A stretch of DNA of 64,000 nucleotides, taken from the NCBI RefSeq assembly GCF_023734135.1, contig NZ_AP025730.1:4960001-5024000 (forward strand), given 5' to 3'. The notes under the pieces were generated by a model that saw only the letters and a program-made list of their open reading frames with translations, ran no database searches and had not been told where the DNA came from. Shown piece after piece: positions 53,455-60,976 of this stretch. The DNA comes from Sphaerotilus microaerophilus (GTDB lineage Bacteria > Pseudomonadota > Gammaproteobacteria > Burkholderiales > Burkholderiaceae_C). A program made the position numbers and the translations under genes. Numbering within the stretch: position 1 is the stretch's first letter; every line of letters starts with the position of its first letter.

Positions 53455-54210
53455 CAAAAGTGAAGTTTTCCACCGCAAAATCGCCGGGACCTTTGCCTTC
53501 GATATGAGTCGCCCCCTTGGACACGCCAAGGAGTTGTGAGATGTGATTCATTCTGTCGATGACGCCAGTAAGCTCCAGATTGTGCGCAATATGGTTCCGC
53601 AAGCTATTGAGCTTGCGTGCTGCTTCCCATATGTTTCCGTTAATTTCCTCGCTGGATATTGCTTCCGCAAGACAGATGGCCTGATGACATTCCAACTTTG
53701 CGCGAGTTAGCGCATTTTTATTTTGCAATCGCTCGTCAACAAAAGCTCGTACTTGCTCTTCAACGAGTAAATGCAGCTTGAGAATCAGCAAAGAGAGATC
53801 GTTTCCGCGCGGAAGCAATAAATAGAACTTCCGAAAGGAGGCGATGGCATGCGCGTCGGAATCTTGTGTGGTCATGGTGAGTCAATCGTGTTCTAGACAA
53901 CAACCTTACACCGTTATGCTCGACCACAGTCGTCTTACGAAAAATACCGAAACCACGACAAGTCCTTGATGCATTTCGATTTCTCCCTCTTCGACTGCAA
54001 CGCCACACAGTACTAAAACCGCCGCCGAAAGCGGCGTGTGCGATTTGCTGATTCTGGGCACTGCCGGGTGCCGCGGCAAGGGGAGCGGCGCAACGTTCAG
54101 CGATGGGCGGGCGGGAAGATGTCACGGGGGAGCGCGGCAGGAGGGGGGCGGCTTCGCCCCGTCTCTGCCGCCCGCTCCGGCTCGCCACCTGGGACTTACC
54201 CGAGATCAAT

Positions 54211-54252
54211 GTGATACACATGCAATTGCTATTGCGCAATCATGTGTATCAC
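54211..54252. promoter_or_regulatory. Long inverted repeat upstream of the diiron oxygenase gene
   Basis: GTGATACACATG and CATGTGTATCAC are 12-bp perfect arms around an 18-bp spacer, CAATTGCTATTGCGCAAT, which itself contains small dyads. It lies 78 bp before the start codon and has no T-run, so it is more likely an operator pair than a terminator. It is the only structure that I see in the 454-bp gap 53876-54329; no regulator gene is adjacent. Confidence 0.65.
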
Positions 54253-54329
54253 TTTAACCTTCACTCCGCGTTGCACAGGACCGCCGCCACCTGGCCGGTC
54301 GCCCCCACACCCCCACCGGAGACACCCCC

Positions 54330-55358
54330 ATGGCCATGAACAAGGACAAGCTCGCGCAGACGATGGAATTCCCGCCTGCCACGGAGCAGCCCAACGTCTA
54401 CCCGCTGAGCTGGCACGCCCAGACCGCCAAGCTCGAAGAGATCTGGGACGCCGCGCAGCGGGAGAACTGGGACCCGAAGAAGCTGCCCTGGGAGAGCTTC
54501 GACGTGAGCCGCTACACCTGGGAGCAGCGCGAGGCGATTGCCTACTGGTGGACGCTGCTGAGCGTGTTCGACGCCTCGGCGCCGCCGGTGTTCGCCTCGG
54601 CCTTCATCAAGACCTACGAGGCGCATGAGGAGGACGCGGTGCGCCGCTGCTTCTTCAGCGTCACCCGCGACGAGCAGAACCACGAGCAGATGTGCGGGCT
54701 GGCGATCACCAAGTTCCTGGAGCATCCGGACCCGATCACCTACGAACCCAAGACCGAACTCGGCCGGCGCCTGCAGAAGAACGCCAAGTGGCTTTACTTC
54801 AATGGCGGGCGTTACTGGACGGGCTACAAGCAGGCGGTGCCGAAGTACAGCCTGGCGGTGCTGTTCAGCTCCTTCCTGATGGGCGAGATCGCCGCCGCGA
54901 CCATCTTCCACCAGATGGCTGCGGGCTGCACCGAGCCGGTGTTCAAGGCCGCCTTCCGCAACATCGGCAAGGACGAGGGCCGGCACATGGGCATCTGCAT
55001 GGCGCTGATGGAGCGTGACTACCCGAAGCTGCCGGTGGAGGACCGCGCCGTCATCACCAAGCAGATCCGCGCGGGCTACCTGTTCCTGTCGGCCGTGCTG
55101 TTCGAGCCGCCGATGGAGTTCTGGGACCTGCCGGGCGACTTCATCGACAACCAGCGCGAAGGCGAGGCCATTGCCCGCGCGGCCGGGTTTGCGATCCCCG
55201 CCTACGAGGCCAAGAAGAACAACTGGCGCGCGGCGATCCTGAACCTCAAGGGCGTGCTGGACAAGTACGGCATCCCGTTCCCCGCCATCCCGGAAGTCGG
55301 CATCACCGGCCAGGAAGTTTCCGATGTAGAAATGGAAGACATCATCCCCGTCTTCTGA
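54330..55358 (+). CDS. Ferritin-like diiron oxygenase-type protein, substrate unknown
   Basis: A 342-residue helical protein with two carboxylate/histidine pairs of a diiron site: TYEAHEEDAVRRC with DEQNHEQM near residue 115, and FLMGEIAAATIF with KDEGRHMG near residue 215. The pattern E...E-x2-H twice is that of ferritin-like monooxygenases, desaturases and R2-type proteins. The gene 26 bp downstream encodes a ferredoxin-flavin reductase, an ideal electron donor, so an oxygenase role is likely. No other hydroxylase subunit or coupling protein is present, unlike in multicomponent toluene or methane monooxygenases. I do not recognise the substrate. Confidence 0.75.
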   Translation: MAMNKDKLAQTMEFPPATEQPNVYPLSWHAQTAKLEEIWDAAQRENWDPKKLPWESFDVSRYTWEQREAIAYWWTLLSVFDASAPPVFASAFIKTYEAHEEDAVRRCFFSVTRDEQNHEQMCGLAITKFLEHPDPITYEPKTELGRRLQKNAKWLYFNGGRYWTGYKQAVPKYSLAVLFSSFLMGEIAAATIFHQMAAGCTEPVFKAAFRNIGKDEGRHMGICMALMERDYPKLPVEDRAVITKQIRAGYLFLSAVLFEPPMEFWDLPGDFIDNQREGEAIARAAGFAIPAYEAKKNNWRAAILNLKGVLDKYGIPFPAIPEVGITGQEVSDVEMEDIIPVF

Positions 55359-55384
55359 TTCGCTGACGACCCACCGACGCCGCC

Positions 55385-56431
55385 ATGAATGAAATCAAGC
55401 TGAAGCCCTCGGGCAAGTCCGTTGCCTGCCAGGACGGTGACACCGTGCTGCAGGCGCTGGAGCGCGCCGGGTTCGCGCTGCCGAACAACTGCCGCGCGGG
55501 GGCCTGCGGGGAGTGCAAGGTCAAGGTGACGGCCGGGCAGTTCGACCAGGGCTTCGTGCTGGACATGGCGCTGTCGCAGGAGGAGCGCCACCAGGGCTAC
55601 GGCCTGATGTGCATGGCCAAGCCGATCTCGCCGGTGCTGGAGATCGACTGGGGCACGGAGGACGCCAAGCCCAAGCTCTTCCCGCCGCGCGAGGACCAGG
55701 CCTACGTGGTGGTGGACCGCATCGCCCGCACGCCGCTGATCACCGAGTTCGTGCTGCGCCCGCTGGGCGCGCCGATGCGCTTCTGGCCCGGCCAGTACGT
55801 GATGCTCGGAAATCCGGCGGTGGGCGTGCCGATGCGGGCCTACTCGCTGGCCAACGCGCCGCGGCCGGACGGGGAGATCAGCCTGCAGGTGACCCGCCAG
55901 GGGAACGGCATCGCCCAGCAGGGCGAGGGTGAAACCACCGGCCGCACCTCCCGCTGGCTGCACGACGAAGTGCCCGTGGGCGCCCAGCTGACGCTGTCGG
56001 GCCCGCACGGCACCTTCATCGGCGACCCGTCGGTGGACACACCGGTGCTCTGCCTGGCAGCGGGCTCCGGGCTGGCGCCGATCCTCTCGCTCACCGAGGC
56101 GGCGCTCAAGCGCGGCTACCCGCAGCCGGTGGCACTGATGTTTTCGGCCCGCGAGGAGGCCGACCTCTACGACCGCGGCCTGATGGCCTGGTGGCAGGCG
56201 CGGCACCCCCACTTCCGCTACGTGCCCACGCTGACGCGTGAGCAGAAGCCGGGGATCCTGCACGGCCGCATCCCGGCGCTGCTGGGCCGGGAGTTTCCGG
56301 ACCTGTGGGAGCACAGCGTCTTCATCGCCGGCTCGACCGACTTCGTCGACGCCTGCGTCGAGCGGGTGAAGCAGCTGGGCGCACAGCCCCAGCGCATCCA
56401 TACCGAGGGTTTCTTCGCCCAGCAATCCTGA
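55385..56431 (+). CDS. Ferredoxin-FAD/NAD(P)H reductase, partner of the diiron protein
   Basis: A 348-residue electron-transfer protein. The plant-type 2Fe-2S domain has its cysteines in CRAGACGECKV and LMCMAKP (residues about 39-80). The FAD-binding barrel has the motif RAYSLAN near residue 155, and the NAD domain LCLAAGSGLAPILS near 228 and VFIAGSTDFVD near 320. Reductases of this order (ferredoxin then FNR) feed electrons to diiron or Rieske oxygenases. It follows the diiron gene by 26 bp. Confidence 0.88.
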   Translation: MNEIKLKPSGKSVACQDGDTVLQALERAGFALPNNCRAGACGECKVKVTAGQFDQGFVLDMALSQEERHQGYGLMCMAKPISPVLEIDWGTEDAKPKLFPPREDQAYVVVDRIARTPLITEFVLRPLGAPMRFWPGQYVMLGNPAVGVPMRAYSLANAPRPDGEISLQVTRQGNGIAQQGEGETTGRTSRWLHDEVPVGAQLTLSGPHGTFIGDPSVDTPVLCLAAGSGLAPILSLTEAALKRGYPQPVALMFSAREEADLYDRGLMAWWQARHPHFRYVPTLTREQKPGILHGRIPALLGREFPDLWEHSVFIAGSTDFVDACVERVKQLGAQPQRIHTEGFFAQQS

Positions 56432-56519
56432 GCGCGGCGGGAATAAGCCGCCTCCCCGGCGTGTTCTTGCTGATGTGCCGAACGTTTCGGCATGCCCGCA
56501 TCCACGCCGAGGAGTCCCC

Positions 56520-56954
56520 ATGGTCCAGCCCGCACTCGTTGCCGACACCCTGAGCATCACCACCCTGCGCAGCACGCGCTGGGCGACTTTCGCGGCCATC
56601 TGCGCCACGGTTTCAGCCTGCGCCGGCATGGGCGGCTCGTCCGCCGGGCCGGCCAAGGCGATGGATGGGGTGCTGGTGGGCGCAGCCAACCAGATGACGC
56701 TCTACACCTTCGACCGCGACCCGGCGGGCGGTGGCAAGAGCGTGTGCAATGGCCCCTGCGCCACCAACTGGCCGCCGCTGGCGGCCGACGCCTACGCCCA
56801 GGCTGCGGGCGACTGGAGCATCGTTACCCGCGACGACGGCGCCAAGCAGTGGGCCTACAAGGGCCGGCCGCTGTACTTCTGGATCAAGGACAAGCAGCCG
56901 GGCGACCGGACCGGCGACGGCTTCAACAACGTCTGGCACGTCGTCAAGCCCTGA
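56520..56954 (+). CDS. Secreted lipoprotein with COG4315 repeats
   Basis: A 144-residue protein. It has an N-terminal hydrophobic segment with a lipobox at TVSAC, and then two copies of the secreted-repeat theme (VLVGAANQMTLYTFDRDPAG; WAYKGRPLYFWIKDKQPGD) with the CNGPCATNWPP centre. This family of unknown function is often encoded next to ECF sigma factors, as here. The ATG at 56520 has GGAG upstream. It is the probable target of the sigma factor encoded 48 bp downstream. Confidence 0.82.
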   Translation: MVQPALVADTLSITTLRSTRWATFAAICATVSACAGMGGSSAGPAKAMDGVLVGAANQMTLYTFDRDPAGGGKSVCNGPCATNWPPLAADAYAQAAGDWSIVTRDDGAKQWAYKGRPLYFWIKDKQPGDRTGDGFNNVWHVVKP

Positions 56955-57002
56955 ACCGGTGAAGGAGCCGATCGGGCTTGCTCCAGGCATGATGGCCCGC
57001 CC

Positions 57003-57524
57003 ATGACGCTGGACGACGCGCTGCCCCACCTGCCCCGCCTGCGCCGCCACGCACGGCTGCTGGCGGGCGACGCGGCGCGTGCCGACGACCTGCTGCAGGA
57101 CACCCTGGAGCGTGCGGCCCGCAAGGCGGCGCTGTGGCGGCCACCGGCCGACGGGGACCCGAGTACCGCCCTGCGCGCCTGGCTGCTGACGCTGATGCAC
57201 CACCTCTACCTGAACCAGCGCCGCGACGAGCACGCCCACCTGATGGAGCCCTACACCGGCGAGCAGGACCCGCTGCACGAGCCGGTGCGCCAGTGGCAGG
57301 CGCGGATCGATCTGGAGCGGGCGCTGGCTCTGCTGCCCGATGCCGCCCGCGAGGTGCTGCTGCTGGTGTGCGTGGAGGAGCTGTCCTACGAAGCCACCGC
57401 CCAGGTGCTGGGTGTGCCGGTGGGCACGGTGATGTCGCGCCTGTCGCGCGCCCGTGAACGGCTGCGCCTGCTGATGGAAGGCAGCGGCACGGGCAGCCCC
57501 GGCCTGCGGGTGGTGAAACCATGA
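57003..57524 (+). CDS. ECF-subfamily RNA polymerase sigma factor
   Basis: A 173-residue sigma-70 factor of group IV. Region 2 includes DDLLQDTLERAARKAALW and region 4 LSYEATAQVLGVPVGTVMSRLSRARERLR, both well kept. The stop overlaps the start of the anti-sigma gene as ATGA, the usual coupling of such pairs. The signal is unknown; the neighbouring lipoprotein suggests an envelope function. Confidence 0.92.
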   Translation: MTLDDALPHLPRLRRHARLLAGDAARADDLLQDTLERAARKAALWRPPADGDPSTALRAWLLTLMHHLYLNQRRDEHAHLMEPYTGEQDPLHEPVRQWQARIDLERALALLPDAAREVLLLVCVEELSYEATAQVLGVPVGTVMSRLSRARERLRLLMEGSGTGSPGLRVVKP

Positions 57525-58438
57525 CCCCGAACGAGCCCGCGATGGACGACGCGACGCTGCACGCCTACGTGGACGGCCAGTTGACGGCCGAAGACGCGGC
57601 CCGGGTCGCCGGCTGGCTGCAGCAGCACCCGGCCGATGCCGAGCGCGTGCTGGGCTGGCAGGCCCAGCGCAGCCAGCTGCAGGCGCTGCGGCGGGACCTG
57701 CTGGAGGAAACGCTGCCGGCCCGCTTCCGGTCGGCCTTGAACGAAACTCCCACCGGGACCGGCAAGCCGACGCGGCGCTGGCTGGCCGCCACTGGTCGGG
57801 CCGCGAACGGCCCCTGGGCAGCGGCGGCGATGCTGCTGCTCGGGCTCGGCCTGGGCTGGTCGGTGCGGCCGCTGCTGACGGCGGATCCGGGGCCTGGGGC
57901 GGGAGGCAGCGCCGCCATCCCCGCCTTCGTGCGCGACGCTGCGCTGGCCCACGCTCTCTACACCCCCGAGCGCCGCCACCCGGTGGAGGTGGGCGCGCAG
58001 CAGGAGGAGCACCTGGTGCAGTGGCTGAGCAAGCGCCTGGGCACGACGCTGCGGGTGCCGGTGCTGTCCGCGCAGGGCTTCCACCTCGTCGGTGGCCGGC
58101 TGCTGCCGGGCGGCGGAGATGCGTCCGCAACGGCAGGTAACGCGCCCGGCGGCGGTGCCGACAGTGGCCCCGGCATCGCCCGGGCGCAGTTCATGTACGA
58201 GAACGCCCAGGGCGAGCGCCTGACGCTCTACGTCTCGGTGCAGCCACAGCCGGCGGGGACGGCGGCGGACGCGCCAGACACCGCGTTCCGCTTCGCCACC
58301 ACTGGCCGCGGCGGCGATGCCCGGCAGAGCTTCTACTGGCTCGACGGCCGTCTGGGCTACGCGCTGACGGCCCAGCTGGACCGCCAGCGCCTGGCCATGC
58401 TCGCCGAGGCGGTCTACCGCGGGCTGACGCCGCAGTGA
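57521..58438 (+). CDS. Anti-sigma factor
   Basis: A 305-residue protein translationally coupled to the ECF sigma gene. The N-terminal domain (TLHAYVDGQLTAEDAARVAGWL) is the anti-sigma fold without a HxxxCxxC zinc motif. A single membrane helix lies near residues 95-112 (WAAAAMLLLGLGLGWSV), and the remaining 190 residues are periplasmic and end in a compact domain (GFHLVGGRLLPG; YWLDGRLGYAL). It should hold the sigma factor at the membrane until a periplasmic signal releases it. Confidence 0.85.
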   Translation: MTPNEPAMDDATLHAYVDGQLTAEDAARVAGWLQQHPADAERVLGWQAQRSQLQALRRDLLEETLPARFRSALNETPTGTGKPTRRWLAATGRAANGPWAAAAMLLLGLGLGWSVRPLLTADPGPGAGGSAAIPAFVRDAALAHALYTPERRHPVEVGAQQEEHLVQWLSKRLGTTLRVPVLSAQGFHLVGGRLLPGGGDASATAGNAPGGGADSGPGIARAQFMYENAQGERLTLYVSVQPQPAGTAADAPDTAFRFATTGRGGDARQSFYWLDGRLGYALTAQLDRQRLAMLAEAVYRGLTPQ

Positions 58439-58495
58439 CCTGACCCGGTGCGGCCGGCCTCGGCGCAGCGGCCCCTGTGCGAGACTGGCGTCGCG

Positions 58496-59044
58496 ATGCT
58501 GAAGGAACTCCTCACCTGGTCCTGGCGCCTGCTGCGCGCGGTGCTGCGCGCCCTGCTGGTGCTGCTGCTGCTGTTCGAGGAGTGGGGCTGGGAGCCGTTG
58601 CAGCGTGCAGTGGCGCGGCTCGGCCGGCTGCCGCTGCTGCGCCAGCTGGAGGCGGCGGTCGCGCGGCTCGGCCCGCATGGCGCGCTGGCCGTGTTCCTGC
58701 TCCCGACCCTGCTGCTCCTGCCAGTCAAGCTGGCGGCGCTGTGGCTGATCGGCCAGGGCCAGGCCCTGCTCGGGGCGCTGGTGATCGTGCTGGCCAAGCT
58801 GGTGGGCACCGCGCTGGTCGCCCGGCTCTACACCCTGACCCAGCCCGCGCTCATGCAGATGGCGTGGTTTGCGCGCCTGCACGGGCGGTGGATGACCTGG
58901 AAGGCGAGCCTGCTGGCCCAGGCCCGCGCCACCCGCGCGTGGCGGCTCGCGCGCGTCCTGCGCCGCCGGCTGCGGCGCCTGGGGCGCGAACTCGCCGCCC
59001 GCTGGGGGCAGCACCTGCGCGGCGACGCGGGCCGAGGCAGCTGA
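58496..59044 (+). CDS. Hypothetical membrane protein
   Basis: A 182-residue protein of no known family to me. Two hydrophobic segments are clear (LLRAVLRALLVLLLLFEEWG and FLLPTLLLLPVKLAALWLI), and a third likely one is at LLGALVIVLAKLVGTALVA. The C-terminal 45 residues are strongly basic. The ATG at 58496 is preferred, as the 16 residues before it are low-complexity. It lies 57 bp after the anti-sigma gene on the same strand and converges with the MFS-acyltransferase gene. Confidence 0.7.
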   Translation: MLKELLTWSWRLLRAVLRALLVLLLLFEEWGWEPLQRAVARLGRLPLLRQLEAAVARLGPHGALAVFLLPTLLLLPVKLAALWLIGQGQALLGALVIVLAKLVGTALVARLYTLTQPALMQMAWFARLHGRWMTWKASLLAQARATRAWRLARVLRRRLRRLGRELAARWGQHLRGDAGRGS

Positions 59045-59053
59045 ACCGTTCGG

Positions 59054-60955
59054 TCAACTGCGCAGCAGGGCGGCCACGCGCTCGCGCAGCGCCTCGGGGC
59101 TGACCGCCTCGGCCACCATCGGCTCGCCGGCCACAAGCCCCACCCGGCTGAACAGCCCGCGCCGGAAGGGCCGCACCATCGCCGTGCCGTTCTCGATGCG
59201 CGAGAAGTAGGAGCCCCAGAGGTTCTGCAGCGCCACCGGGATGACCGGCACCGCCCGGCGCTCCAGGATCTTGACGATGCCGGCCTTGAAGGGCTGCAGC
59301 TCGCCGTCGCGGGTGATGCCCCCCTCGGGGAAGATGCCCAGCAGGTCGCCCTCGGCGAGCACGCGGTCGGCCGCCTCGAAGGCCGCCGCGTAGGCCGCCG
59401 GATCCTCCTTCTGCGGCGCGATCGGAATCGCCTTGGCCAGCCGGAACAGCCAGCCCAGCACGGGCACGCGGAAGATGCGGTGGTCCATCAGGAAGCGGAT
59501 CGGCCGCGGGCTGGCCGCCATCAGCACGATCGCATCGACGAAGCTGACGTGGTTGCAGGCCACGATGGCCGCGCCCTGCACCGGGATGTGGTGGTCGCCC
59601 ACCACGCGCAGCCGGTACATGGTGCGCGTGAGGATGAAGGCCACGAAGCGCAGCAGGTACTCCGGCACCAGCAGGAAGATGTAGGCGCCCACGAGCGCAT
59701 TGGCCAGGCCGACGGCCAGGAAGACCTGCGGCACCGTGAATCCCGCCCCCAGCATCGCCCCGGCCAGCAGCGAGCTGGCGATCATGAACAGCGCGTTGAG
59801 GATGTTGTTGGCCGCGATGATGCGCGCGCGGTGCGTGGGCTGGCTGCGCAGCTGGATCAGCGCGTACATCGGCACGCTGTACAGGCCAGCGAACAGCGCC
59901 AGCAGGCCCAGGTCGGCCATCACGCGCCAGTGCGCTGGGCGGGCGATGAACTCCGCCACGCTCCAGGCAGCGGCCACCGGCGGCAGGGCGCGCGCGGCGA
60001 AGTAGAGGTCGACCGCAAACACCGTCATGCCGATCGCGCCGGCCGGCACCAGGCCGATCTCGACGTGGCGCTTGCTCAGCACCTCGCAGAGCAGCGAGCC
60101 GATGCCGATGCCCACCGAGAACACCACCAGCAACAGGGAGGCGACGTGCTCGTCGCCATGCAGCACGTCCTTGGCGAAGACCGGGAAGTTGGCCAGGAAG
60201 ACGGCGCCGAAGAACCACATCCAGCTGATGCCCAGCAGCGAGCGGAAGACGACGAGGTTGCCGTGCGCGAGTTGGAGGTTGCGCCAGGTCTCGCTGACCG
60301 GGTTCCAGTTGATGCGCAGCGCCGGGTCAGTGGCGGGCGAGGCGGGAATCACCTGCGCGGTCAGCCGCCCCAGCACGGCCAGGCCCAGGCAGGCCATCGC
60401 CACCGCGCTGGCGCCGATGCCGGGCAGGGCGATCAGCAGGCCGCCGGCCACGTTGCCCAGCAGGATGGCCACGAAGGTGCCCATCTCCACCATGCCATTG
60501 CCGCCGGTGAGCTCGCGCTCGTTCAGGTGCTGCGGCAGGTAGGCGAACTTGACCGGGCCGAACAGGGTGGAGTGCAGCCCCATCAGGAAGACGCAGGCCA
60601 GCAGCACCGCCACGTCCTGCCGCCCGAAGCCCCAGGCAGCCAGCGCCATGACGGCGATCTCCAGCGTCTTGACGAAGCGGATCACCAGCTCCTTGGGGTA
60701 CTTGTCCGAGAGCTGGCCGCTGGTGGCCGAGAACAGCAGGAAGGGCAGGATGAACAGCGCCCCGATCGCCAGCCCCGCCATCGCCGGCGGCAGCCAGGCC
60801 ACCTGCAGCTGGTAGGTCACCAGGATGGTGAGCGCGAACTTGAACAGGTTGTCGTTGCCCGCGCCGAGGAACTGGGTCCAGAAGAAGGGCGCGAAGCGGC
60901 GCTGGCGCAGCAGCGCGAACTGGCTGGGCTCTTTCGCGTGATCGGTGTCGTGCAT
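59054..60955 (-). CDS. MFS transporter-acyltransferase fusion (LplT/PlsC)
   Basis: A 633-residue fusion. Residues 1-420 form a 12-helix MFS transporter resembling LplT, which flips lysophospholipids (FAPFFWTQFLGAGNDNLFKF). Residues 430-633 form a PlsC-type acyltransferase with the HX4D motif NHVSFVD and GIFPEGGITRDG. The pairing would import lysophospholipid and reacylate it, as LplT and Aas do separately in E. coli, though without the AMP ligase part of Aas. It is 21 bp from the PhoX-like gene on the same strand. Confidence 0.88.
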   Translation of the reverse strand: MHDTDHAKEPSQFALLRQRRFAPFFWTQFLGAGNDNLFKFALTILVTYQLQVAWLPPAMAGLAIGALFILPFLLFSATSGQLSDKYPKELVIRFVKTLEIAVMALAAWGFGRQDVAVLLACVFLMGLHSTLFGPVKFAYLPQHLNERELTGGNGMVEMGTFVAILLGNVAGGLLIALPGIGASAVAMACLGLAVLGRLTAQVIPASPATDPALRINWNPVSETWRNLQLAHGNLVVFRSLLGISWMWFFGAVFLANFPVFAKDVLHGDEHVASLLLVVFSVGIGIGSLLCEVLSKRHVEIGLVPAGAIGMTVFAVDLYFAARALPPVAAAWSVAEFIARPAHWRVMADLGLLALFAGLYSVPMYALIQLRSQPTHRARIIAANNILNALFMIASSLLAGAMLGAGFTVPQVFLAVGLANALVGAYIFLLVPEYLLRFVAFILTRTMYRLRVVGDHHIPVQGAAIVACNHVSFVDAIVLMAASPRPIRFLMDHRIFRVPVLGWLFRLAKAIPIAPQKEDPAAYAAAFEAADRVLAEGDLLGIFPEGGITRDGELQPFKAGIVKILERRAVPVIPVALQNLWGSYFSRIENGTAMVRPFRRGLFSRVGLVAGEPMVAEAVSPEALRERVAALLRS

Positions 60956-60976
60956 CGTGCGTGCCTCAGGAGTTGC

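Larger units (their letters stand above)
52203..53875 (-). pseudogene. HEPN-like gene interrupted by an insertion sequence
   Basis: The N-terminal part is at 53875-53455 and encodes about 140 residues up to AVENFTF; at present it runs a few codons into the IS. The 3' end is on the other side of the element: removing 52297-53454 and one CAAAA copy joins TTT GGA GTC in frame and continues for 27 codons to a TAG at 52203, giving 169 codons in all. The motif RNHIAH (residues 93-98) is an R-x4-H of the HEPN type, found in ribonucleases of toxin-antitoxin and defence systems. An attC-like site follows the ancestral stop. Confidence 0.75.

Noticed and set aside
53876..54210. Gap before the diiron operon searched for genes or tRNA
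   Set aside because: Only short biased frames, no tRNA fold; the inverted repeat at 54211-54252 is the only structure seen.
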